Source: a virus | Length of the DNA stretch: 25,165 nucleotides | Strand: one strand, 5' to 3' | Virus record (IMG/VR): IMGVR_UViG_3300043446_000803 | Span: 1-25,165 of that record | Shown here: positions 5,867 through 12,882 of the stretch, piece after piece | How positions within the stretch are numbered: position 1 is the first letter of the stretch | Layout of the letters: each line of letters opens with the position of its first letter | Program-made: the position numbers and the translations under genes | Notes under the pieces: generated by a model | Told to the model about the DNA's origin: nothing | The model's database searches: none | The model's input: only the letters and a program-made list of their open reading frames with translations

Positions 5867-6661
5867 GCTGGTACGCCCGTATACACCATACTAACTCAAG
5901 ATCAACGTAAGTTATACAGTGATCTTTCATTGAGTAATGAATATGTGGTTGAATTTGGTCTACCACCAGATCTTATACAATTTTTAGGTAGAGAAGGATA
6001 TATGGAAAGTGGGGTTACTTTAGACCCAAGAGCATATGGTGTCCTTTGTTCTGATGTATCTTTACCAGGATCAACATTTGCTACATCCGAAGTTAAAGAT
6101 AATTTTCTAGGAGTAACTCAAGAGTTTGCTCATACTAGACTGTATACTGATATTGATGCTACATTTTACGTTGACAAAAGGTACAGAGTACTTGAATTGT
6201 TTCAAGGTTGGATGGATTTTATATCGGGTGGATCTGGTGGAAAAGTAGCACAAAATTCAGAAAATAAAGGATTTTACAGAAGATTTAGATTTCCAGATGA
6301 ATATAAAACTTCTGTCCAAATTGCTAAGATGGAAAGGGATTACGGAATAGTTGGTAAAGATTTTAAATCAAGAACTTACAGTTTAGTTAATGCTTTTCCA
6401 AAATCAGTTTCTTCTGTACCAGTTTCTTATGGTCCTGCTGATATTTTGAAAATTACAGTAACGTTTAATTATGATAGGTATATAATTATCCGAGAAAATG
6501 AAACTGGAAGTTTAAATGCTGGATCGTCACCACAAACATCAATAACAGAAACAGAAGGAACAAACATAACCAGTGGAAGACCAAAATCAAAAATTAGAAG
6601 ACCTCTTGGTCAGGAAATTGGTGCTACTCAAAGAGGAACTATTCTTGGGCCAGGTCAATAA
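5864..6661 (+). CDS. tail-tube-fold baseplate protein, gp54-like
   Basis: A 265-aa virion protein. The segment from SDVSLPGSTFATSEV (about residues 63-78) through HTRLYTDIDATFYVDKRYRV and LFQGWMDFIS has the pattern of the tail-tube family (T4 gp19/gp54): a conserved loop, a beta-strand of the DATFYVD type, then a helix with WMDFI. The second half (YSLVNAFPKSVSSVPVSYG, then LKITVTFNYDRY) matches the closing strands, seen in T4 gp54 as an IPVAVSSPELSY...VTFAY pattern. This suggests the baseplate tail-tube initiator gp54, which works with gp48. The last 45 residues are Ser/Thr/Gly-rich and may be disordered. It follows the late promoter at 5824 and starts the tail cluster. Another tube-fold baseplate protein cannot be excluded. 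Confidence 0.55.
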   Translation: MAGTPVYTILTQDQRKLYSDLSLSNEYVVEFGLPPDLIQFLGREGYMESGVTLDPRAYGVLCSDVSLPGSTFATSEVKDNFLGVTQEFAHTRLYTDIDATFYVDKRYRVLELFQGWMDFISGGSGGKVAQNSENKGFYRRFRFPDEYKTSVQIAKMERDYGIVGKDFKSRTYSLVNAFPKSVSSVPVSYGPADILKITVTFNYDRYIIIRENETGSLNAGSSPQTSITETEGTNITSGRPKSKIRRPLGQEIGATQRGTILGPGQ

Positions 6662-6668
6662 TTCTCTT

Positions 6669-6675
6669 CTAAATA
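6669..6675 (+). promoter_or_regulatory. late promoter CTAAATA for gp26
   Basis: CTAAATA lies eight bases after the preceding stop and 28 bases before ATG 6703, the spacing seen at the other late promoters here. Confidence 0.65.
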
Positions 6676-6702
6676 ATCACAACTGAATTTCTATAGGTTA
6701 TT

Positions 6703-7425
6703 ATGCCTTTACCAAAGATCTCTACACCAACGTATGAGTTGGATTTGCCCTCTACTGGAAAAAAAGTTAGATACAGACCATTTTTAGTAAGAGAAGAAAA
6801 AATTCTGATCATGGCACTGGAATCAGAAGATATGAAGCAAATTTCAAGTGCCATTGTTCAGATTCTGTCAGATTGCCTTCTGACTAAGAATGTAAAAATT
6901 TCTGAACTATCTACATTTGATATTGAGTATCTTTTCCTTAATGTTCGTGCCAAGTCAGTTGGTGAGACTGTTGAAGTGAATGTGACTTGTCCTGATGATG
7001 GTGAGACGCAAGTTCAAATGGAAATCAATATTGATGACATCAAAGTTCAAAAAGATCCAAAACACAGTAATATCATTAAGTTAGATGATACACTTTCAAT
7101 GAAACTAAAGTATCCATCACTGGAACAGTTTGTTGAAAATAATTTTGAAATCAATGAGTCTGGTGGCGATGTTGATAAGTCATTGGCAATGATTACGTCT
7201 TGTATTGATATGGTTTATGATGAAGAGGAATCGTGGAGTGCTGCTGATTGTACAAAGAAAGAACTTCAAGAATTCATTGAACAAATGAATACCAAGCAGT
7301 TTAAAGAAATTGAAACTTTCTTTACAACAATGCCTAAACTTTCTCATACAGTCAAAGTTAAGAATCCAAACACTAAAGTTGAAAGTGATGTCGTTCTGGA
7401 GGGTCTGGCGAGTTTTTTCACTTGA
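6703..7425 (+). CDS. 26: gp26-like baseplate hub / hub assembly protein
   Basis: A 240-aa protein of the T4 baseplate family (gp26/gp51 type). The N-terminal pattern is characteristic: MPLPKISTPTYELDLPSTGK, then VRYRPFLVREEKILIMA, followed by a helical region (DMKQISSAIVQILSDCL) and an FDIEYLFLNVRAKSVGE block with a CPDDGE turn that resembles a zinc-ribbon remnant with one Cys. In T4, gp26 and gp51 are neighbours and take part in hub assembly. The stop (7423-7425) lies directly after a T_TTT_TTC slippery heptamer at 7413-7419, with a hairpin downstream in the spacing used for -1 frameshifting. The protein may therefore exist in two forms, like lambda G and GT (see the separate entry). A late promoter precedes it. 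Confidence 0.8.
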   Translation: MPLPKISTPTYELDLPSTGKKVRYRPFLVREEKILIMALESEDMKQISSAIVQILSDCLLTKNVKISELSTFDIEYLFLNVRAKSVGETVEVNVTCPDDGETQVQMEINIDDIKVQKDPKHSNIIKLDDTLSMKLKYPSLEQFVENNFEINESGGDVDKSLAMITSCIDMVYDEEESWSAADCTKKELQEFIEQMNTKQFKEIETFFTTMPKLSHTVKVKNPNTKVESDVVLEGLASFFT

Positions 7426-7439
7426 GTATGGCTCATACT
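7413..7439 (+). promoter_or_regulatory. candidate programmed -1 frameshift site (T_TTT_TTC + hairpin)
   Basis: In the gp26 frame the codons are AGT TTT TTC ACT TGA. T7413-TTT-TTC7419 is a canonical X_XXY_YYZ heptamer. After a 5-base spacer (7420-7424), a perfect 6-bp stem AGTATG (7425-7430) / CATACT (7434-7439) follows, with loop GCT. Shifting back one base avoids the gp26 stop and enters the frame of the 61-aa product, reading Phe-Phe-His-Leu-Ser-Met. The stem also covers the ATG at 7428. Confidence 0.6.
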
Positions 7440-7607
7440 AGTCTTGAGTCATACTATAATATCAATTTTCAGTTGATGCAGCACCATAAATATTCATTAA
7501 CTGAGCTTGAAAATATGATGCCTTGGGAACGTGAAGTTTATGTCTCATTGCTTCAGAGTTATATTGAAGAAGAAAACCTAAAGGCAAAGCAATCTAGTGG
7601 CATTTGA
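7428..7607 (+). CDS. small hub-assembly protein at the gp51 position, or frameshift extension of gp26
   Basis: A 59-aa helical protein: SLESYYNINFQLMQHHKYSL, then TELENMMPWEREVYVSLLQ and YIEEENLK. The LENM-PWER-x-x-Y-x-x-LL core is like the short C-terminal extensions of phage tail assembly chaperones, which fold onto the tape measure. It lies directly after gp26, where T4 has gene 51, and directly before the tape-measure-like gene. ATG 7428 is chosen for independent translation, but no good ribosome site is visible and the ATG lies in a hairpin. The frame is also reached from gp26 by a -1 shift at 7413-7419, giving a fusion of about 300 aa. TTG 7422 is an alternative start. It overlaps the following gene by 11 bases. 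Confidence 0.6.
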   Translation: MAHTSLESYYNINFQLMQHHKYSLTELENMMPWEREVYVSLLQSYIEEENLKAKQSSGI

Positions 7608-9192
7608 AAGTCCCATTTATAAGGCACCAGCAATACCGAAGATTAGTAGTAGAAACATTTCATCTTCGGTAATTCGTGGTGCTCAAGCTGCTTCAACTGC
7701 TGCTACACCAAGACTCAGAAGATCTAGTTTTAGTTTCTTACAAAGACCAAAACTACAAGGAACTCAAGGATCTTTAAAATTAGAGACAAATCAAGTAGAC
7801 GCATTACAAGAAACAAATAGAATTCTTGTAGAAATTCAGAATCAACTAGCTATAGACTTTTCCACAAGAATCGCAGAAAGAAAGCAAGCAATTCGTGGTA
7901 TCAAAAAACAGACTGAAAAAGAAAGAGCAAGTAGAAAAGAAGCATCAATTGAATCTATAGGTAAGTTCAATCAAAAAGTTGGTAACTTTTTTGATAAGGT
8001 AACTGCCCCTGCCAAAAATATATTCCAAAAACTGATTGACTTTTTTGGAATCATTGTATCTGGTATTGCGATTAACACAGCATTTACTTGGTTATCTGAT
8101 AAGAATAATCAAAAGAAACTATCAGATACTCTTAGTTTTGTTGGGAAATATTGGAAAGAAATAGTTGGCACACTAATTGGACTTCAGTTGATTTCTACAA
8201 TCGCTAGTTTAGTTAGTGCTTTTCAAGTAGCGGCCGCTTTATTAACAAGTCCTGCTTTTCTTACTGCTGTTGGTGGTGTTATCATTGCAGCATCCGTAGT
8301 AAAATTAGGTCAAGAAAGTGCTCAATATTTTCAAAATCTGATCAAACAAAAAGAAAAAGAAAAAGGAAGACCTTTAACAAGACAAGAACAGGAAGAGGTG
8401 GTTCGTGGGCAAGTAATGCAGACCCCAGGAATGCCTTTTATGGGGGCTCTTGTCCAACAGCAATTAAATCAACCACCAATACAAAAAAGAAGTCATGGTG
8501 GAACTATTATACCATTTAATTTTAAATCAAATATAATTAATCAATATCCAAACATCATTCAAAAATTTTCTACCGGTGGTACTGTTGGTGGTAAAGGATC
8601 TGGAAAAGTTGATAGTGTTCCAGCAAGATTGGCTCCTGGAGAAGAAGTCATTAAATCGTCTATGGCAATGCTCTTCAGACCATTGTTGAAAGACATTAAT
8701 GATGCTGGTGGTAGATTGTGGTATACATTCAGTAATGGTGTCCGTGAGATGCTTGATGGTAATAAAATGTTAAAGGTGGTAATATATGGTCTTCAGTATC
8801 AATTAAATAAATTTACTGAAAGTTTAGATAAATTTACTAATGAAATTAAACTTGGTAAAATAAAAAATAAACAAAATCCAGGTAATGGACCTGTAGTTCC
8901 AAAGGCATTTCCAATGATTCCTGATAGGGAAGAAGTTATTCAACCTTCATCAGTGAAACAACTAAGACCAATAATAAAAGCAATTAATGTAGAAAGAACT
9001 AAAAAATCTAAGAGATCTTCAAAAGAACCAATTATAATACCGATGTCTAAACCACCAATAGTTCAGGGTGGTGGAGATGAACTAGTTCAACCATCTGGAG
9101 GAACAGCGACGGAAGAACCATCAGTTGGATCTGTCAATATGATGAATCCTTATATGAGAATAACCTCAAAGATATATGGTATTTTTGTATAA
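7597..9192 (+). CDS. tape-measure/baseplate hub protein, gp29-like
   Basis: A 531-aa protein, close to T4 gp29 (590 aa), the tail tape measure and hub component. The N-terminus is Ala/Ser/Arg-rich, then a long helical, charged region (about 60-125) leads into FFDKV (near 131) and a hydrophobic stretch DFFGIIVSGIAINTAFTWL. A second hydrophobic block (GTLIGLQLISTIASLVSAF, then AALLTSPAFLTAVGGVIIAASVV) could enter a membrane, as in tape measures. GKVDSVPARLAPGEEVI (about 335-350) is a motif often seen in phage tape measures and tail tip proteins. The start is GTG 7597, inside the previous gene's end. Position after the gp26 pair and before the hub genes supports tape measure; a paralogous domain in the next gene means either could be gp29. 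Confidence 0.6.
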   Translation: MAFESPIYKAPAIPKISSRNISSSVIRGAQAASTAATPRLRRSSFSFLQRPKLQGTQGSLKLETNQVDALQETNRILVEIQNQLAIDFSTRIAERKQAIRGIKKQTEKERASRKEASIESIGKFNQKVGNFFDKVTAPAKNIFQKLIDFFGIIVSGIAINTAFTWLSDKNNQKKLSDTLSFVGKYWKEIVGTLIGLQLISTIASLVSAFQVAAALLTSPAFLTAVGGVIIAASVVKLGQESAQYFQNLIKQKEKEKGRPLTRQEQEEVVRGQVMQTPGMPFMGALVQQQLNQPPIQKRSHGGTIIPFNFKSNIINQYPNIIQKFSTGGTVGGKGSGKVDSVPARLAPGEEVIKSSMAMLFRPLLKDINDAGGRLWYTFSNGVREMLDGNKMLKVVIYGLQYQLNKFTESLDKFTNEIKLGKIKNKQNPGNGPVVPKAFPMIPDREEVIQPSSVKQLRPIIKAINVERTKKSKRSSKEPIIIPMSKPPIVQGGGDELVQPSGGTATEEPSVGSVNMMNPYMRITSKIYGIFV

Positions 9193-9195
9193 CGT

Positions 9196-10872
9196 ATGGA
9201 AACTCAACAGTTACAGCAGTTAAAAATAAATTCTACTAATATAAAAAGTTCCTTAATTAGTTACAATAAACAGTTAAGGAAACTAAGACTTGATGAAAAT
9301 AAGTTATTGGTTGATAGAGAAAAGAAATCACAAGCATTAGATAAAGAAAAAAAATTAGAGACACCTGGAAAAGGACTTATTGAAAATATAAAGTCTAGAA
9401 TTATTGCCGGTCCAATGAGTTTCTTTGATAAAGTCAAAGAATTTTTTGGAATTATTCTAATTGGTATAGCGATCAATAATTTACCTGCGATTGTTAGTAA
9501 AGTCTCTGAAGTTGGAAAAAGTCTGATTGATGTTGCTAATTCAGTTGTTGGAGTCATTACTACCACAGTAAACGGTGTCAATGGGTTCATTAGTATTATT
9601 CAAAGTTTACCAGAGACTACAAAAAATAAATTGATTGAAGGAAAGAATCAATTAGAACAATTGATCTTGGATATGAACAAAATTATTGATCCATTGAATG
9701 AACAATATACAAAATTCAATAAAGATTTAAATTCCAAATCTGGTGGCACACCCAATTCAAGACAATCTGGTCAACCTAATCCTCAATCACAAAAAACACC
9801 ACAAGGAAAGGCAAAAGGTGGAACAATTTCAAATATTCCATCAAAAGGAGTGACAGGTAAAAGTGGTCCAGCAGATAAAGCAAATGTTTCAAGAGGAACT
9901 GTTGATACAAAAGTCACTTCTTCACCATACGCAAGACCTGGTGGATCTCCAAAACTGAGACAAGCAAGGCAATCATATAATGCTTTTGGAGAATTCTTTA
10001 ATCTATCAAAAGAAAATAAAGAAAATTATCTATTACTTGAATCATCTAGTGATACTTTTAATGGGGTAAATAAGTCTTTTGAAACTTTCTTAACACAGTT
10101 AAGAGATTTACAATTGACTAAACCATTTAAAACGACACCAATGAGCTCTCCAGCATCACAGCAACCAATACCAACAACAGGTCAAACAGGAACGGTTGCT
10201 ATCAATACAAACGAGGTTATTGGAACAGTTGGATATACTGGATACACTGATCCTGTAGGTCCAGATGGATCACACATTCACATTGAAAGAGTTGGTGATT
10301 ATAATCTTGGCATACCTGCTGATGTGAAAAAGAATATCTTAGTAGAAGGTGTTCCAATGACAAGTAGATTGAAATTTACTTCTGGAATTGGTTTTAGATG
10401 GGGGAGACCTCATAAAGGTGAAGATTATGCTGGAAATCCTGACCAGAGAATTACTTTGACTGGTGGACTAAAATTTTTAAAATTTATGCCAGATTCTGGT
10501 AGTGGTTATGGTAATCAAGTTTATATCCAAGCACCAGATGGATCACAATACACTTTGAATCATTTAAATGCTGGACCTACAAACTTACAACAACTTTTAC
10601 AGCAACAAAAAAGACAACAACAAATTCAACAAGCACCAGTATCACCTTATCAAGTTCAACCTGGACAACAAGGTCCTGTAATTTCACCACAAACGTCCTT
10701 TCTTTTAGAGGAAGAAGAAGATATTCAAATTGTTATGGTCAATACAACTCAACAAATTATCCAGCAAGGAAAGACAAGAACTGTTGTGGTAAATAGTGGT
10801 AGAAAAGATCCATTCCCATCAGAATCTCCTAGTTTTGCACCATTATCCGGTATTTGGAATCCAACAACGTAA
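9196..10872 (+). CDS. tail hub protein with permuted M23-type peptidase domain
   Basis: A 558-aa protein. The first 60 residues are helical and charged; FFDKV (77-81) and EFFGIILIGIAINN (about 83-96) repeat the module of the preceding protein. A Ser/Gly/Pro-rich linker follows (about 180-330). The C-terminal part carries M23 (LytM-like) peptidoglycan endopeptidase elements in changed order: the GTVGYTG and HIHIE strand (His360, His362) comes first, then FRWGRPHKGEDYAG (His406, Asp410), then YGNQVYIQAPDG and NHL (His456). Normal M23 runs H-x-x-x-D, then HL, then H-x-H. All five expected residues are present, so the domain may be active in cutting peptide cross-links during infection. The tail (460-558) is Gln/Pro-rich. 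It begins three bases after the previous stop. Confidence 0.65.
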   Translation: METQQLQQLKINSTNIKSSLISYNKQLRKLRLDENKLLVDREKKSQALDKEKKLETPGKGLIENIKSRIIAGPMSFFDKVKEFFGIILIGIAINNLPAIVSKVSEVGKSLIDVANSVVGVITTTVNGVNGFISIIQSLPETTKNKLIEGKNQLEQLILDMNKIIDPLNEQYTKFNKDLNSKSGGTPNSRQSGQPNPQSQKTPQGKAKGGTISNIPSKGVTGKSGPADKANVSRGTVDTKVTSSPYARPGGSPKLRQARQSYNAFGEFFNLSKENKENYLLLESSSDTFNGVNKSFETFLTQLRDLQLTKPFKTTPMSSPASQQPIPTTGQTGTVAINTNEVIGTVGYTGYTDPVGPDGSHIHIERVGDYNLGIPADVKKNILVEGVPMTSRLKFTSGIGFRWGRPHKGEDYAGNPDQRITLTGGLKFLKFMPDSGSGYGNQVYIQAPDGSQYTLNHLNAGPTNLQQLLQQQKRQQQIQQAPVSPYQVQPGQQGPVISPQTSFLLEEEEDIQIVMVNTTQQIIQQGKTRTVVVNSGRKDPFPSESPSFAPLSGIWNPTT

Positions 10873-12174
10873 ATGTCAGCACTAAAAAGAGCTCAAGTAG
10901 AAGCACTCACGATTGTAAAAGATAATCAGAGGGTTGAAATAGGACCACCAAAAGCGATTGCTTTTCAATATTATGAGAGTCTATTATCACCAATCGTCAC
11001 TGGAAATATGCTAGTTGTTGACACTGGTGTTCCTTCTGGTAATTCAGTATCTGGTGATCAAAATAAACAACAAATACCAGGTACATTATTAAGTTCTTTA
11101 CCAATCACCGGAAATGAAGAAGTTCAATTTAAAATAACCAATAGTCGTGGAACTTTAGATTTTCAAAAGTTTCCATTACGTGTTGATGGAGCACCTGGAT
11201 TTGCCAAAGAATCAAATAGAGAATCATATATGATATCTCTAGTTTCTCCATATTCTTTTGAGAATGAGAAATCGCAGATTTACAAAAAATATACACATAA
11301 GATTTCAGAATCGGCACAGAAAATTTTAAAAGAATATTTCAATGTTCCACAAACTCGTATTGATATAGATCAAACTGAAAATAATTATAATTTTATAGGT
11401 AATACTGAAGATCCATTTTTTATTTTACTCAATCTAGCATCAAAATCTGTTCCAGCAGAATCTCCTGGTGGTCAAAAAACAAACGGTGATCCTGGATATT
11501 TTTTCTATGAGACTAAAAATGGATTTAATTTTAAATCAATTTCAAATTTGATTTCTAAACAAGCAAAGTATGTTTATAGACAAACTTCTGTTTTAAGAGA
11601 TGATGATCCATTGGCAGACTTTAAGATTCTGTCAATGACTCAATCAAAAAATCAAAGTGTCTTAAATGCTTTAAGATCTGGAGTCTATTCTTCTAGAAAT
11701 ATCTTTTTTGATCCAAGAACATTCAAGTATGATGAGATCGTTATAAAATTAAGAGAAAAAAATCTTAATAACTATTTGGGTAAAAAACCAAATGTCCCAG
11801 AAGAATTTGACAATTTCACAAGAACTCACTACCATATTCTAGATGTGGGTGCTTTGGATGATGGAATATCTATCAGAACCAATAATGATCCAAAAAGATG
11901 GCAGGCAGAGGCAACGACAAGGTATAATTTACTGTTCAATCAAGTCGTTCAAATTAATGTTCCTTGTAATCCAGATTTAGTTGCTGGTGATGTAATTGAA
12001 TGTCAGTTTCAATATGTAACTTTAGGTAATAAGAACGAATCACCATTTGATCAGCATTTGAGTGGTAAATACTTAATATTACATTTGTGCCATAGTTTTG
12101 ACTTTAGTGCTGGTGGAAAGTCAATTACATCATTAACCTTAGTAAGAGATACCTACGGATTGTATACAAACTGA
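10873..12174 (+). CDS. gp27-like baseplate hub protein
   Basis: A 433-aa protein, close in size to T4 gp27 (391 aa), which forms the trimeric hub ring holding the gp5 spike. The C-terminal region is the most telling: VVQINVPCNPDLVAGDVIEC, then SGKYLILHLCHSFDFSAGG and LTLVRDTYGLY. A defined G-D-x-I/V surface, a GKYLI strand with a His, then a closing L-x-L-V-R-D strand is the pattern of gp27/VgrG-type hub domains. The position, directly before the gp5 OB-domain gene, is the same as in T4 and in contractile injection systems. It starts immediately after the preceding stop, and its own stop overlaps the next ATG by one base. Direct sequence identity with T4 gp27 was not recognised, so the name rests on pattern and position. 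Confidence 0.55.
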   Translation: MSALKRAQVEALTIVKDNQRVEIGPPKAIAFQYYESLLSPIVTGNMLVVDTGVPSGNSVSGDQNKQQIPGTLLSSLPITGNEEVQFKITNSRGTLDFQKFPLRVDGAPGFAKESNRESYMISLVSPYSFENEKSQIYKKYTHKISESAQKILKEYFNVPQTRIDIDQTENNYNFIGNTEDPFFILLNLASKSVPAESPGGQKTNGDPGYFFYETKNGFNFKSISNLISKQAKYVYRQTSVLRDDDPLADFKILSMTQSKNQSVLNALRSGVYSSRNIFFDPRTFKYDEIVIKLREKNLNNYLGKKPNVPEEFDNFTRTHYHILDVGALDDGISIRTNNDPKRWQAEATTRYNLLFNQVVQINVPCNPDLVAGDVIECQFQYVTLGNKNESPFDQHLSGKYLILHLCHSFDFSAGGKSITSLTLVRDTYGLYTN

Positions 12175-12851
12175 TGGAAAATATCGGATTTGCTGGTCTT
12201 AATTATCAATGGTTTATTGGACAAGTACCACCCAATCAAACTCTAGATAAGACCGACCCAGACGGTTGGGGAGATAGAGTTAAAGTCAGAATCGTTGGAA
12301 TTCACAATAAATCTGGAGCAATTACACCAGACGAACAACTACCTTGGGCAATTGTAGAACGACCAACATCTCAAGGAAATGCCAGTAGAGGGTCAACAGG
12401 TTTGACTGGTGGTGAATGGGTTCGTGGATACTTTTTAGATCCGCTCAATCAAGTTCCTGTAATTACTGCGGTATTAGGTAGAGGAACTTATGAAAACAGT
12501 ACGTCACTACAAATAGTCAAAGAAAGAAAATCAACTGAATTTGAGAACATTACACGATATAATTCTTTCCCTCCTTACAGTGGGCAGATGAGAGGCGGTA
12601 ACAAACCACTAACACCAGCACAACCAACAAAACAGGAATTTGAACAAGCAAAAGACTCTATGACACTTGATACGAGTAAGTTATCAACGTCAACGGAAAT
12701 TGCCAGAGATTATACCCCACAAGATAGAGCAGAAGATAAATTACTTCTCCGATCTATTCAAAGAGGAGAACTTGGTCCAGTTCCGAGAGAACAAATTGAT
12801 GCTATTATTAATCGTATCAATGGTGTTGGTGGACAAGTTCGTGGTGCCTAA
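12174..12851 (+). CDS. 5: gp5 N-terminal OB-fold domain protein (lysozyme-less gp5)
   Basis: A 225-aa protein. Residues 10-115 match the N-terminal OB fold of T4 gp5: LNYQWFIGQV corresponds to LNWFVGVV, DRVKVRIVGIH to GRVRVRVVGLH, LPWAIVERP to LPWMSVIQP and VRGYFLDP to VYGHFLD. In T4 this domain joins the spike to the gp27 ring. The rest (about 130-225) is Pro/Thr/Gln-rich and helical and has no trace of the T4-type lysozyme domain or the beta-helix. Those functions appear to lie in the next two genes, an RlpA-type transglycosylase and a beta-helical spike. It follows the gp27-like hub with a one-base overlap. A late promoter (ATAAATA 12851-12857) begins at its last base. Confidence 0.8.
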   Translation: MENIGFAGLNYQWFIGQVPPNQTLDKTDPDGWGDRVKVRIVGIHNKSGAITPDEQLPWAIVERPTSQGNASRGSTGLTGGEWVRGYFLDPLNQVPVITAVLGRGTYENSTSLQIVKERKSTEFENITRYNSFPPYSGQMRGGNKPLTPAQPTKQEFEQAKDSMTLDTSKLSTSTEIARDYTPQDRAEDKLLLRSIQRGELGPVPREQIDAIINRINGVGGQVRGA

Positions 12852-12857
12852 TAAATA
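12851..12857 (+). promoter_or_regulatory. late promoter ATAAATA with strong ribosome site downstream
   Basis: ATAAATA begins at the last base of the preceding stop codon. A near-perfect Shine-Dalgarno AAGGAGGT (12865-12872) lies ten bases before ATG 12883, the strongest ribosome site in the window, suggesting high output of the RlpA-domain protein. Confidence 0.6.
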
Positions 12858-12882
12858 TCAGAACAAGGAGGTAGATTGATAA

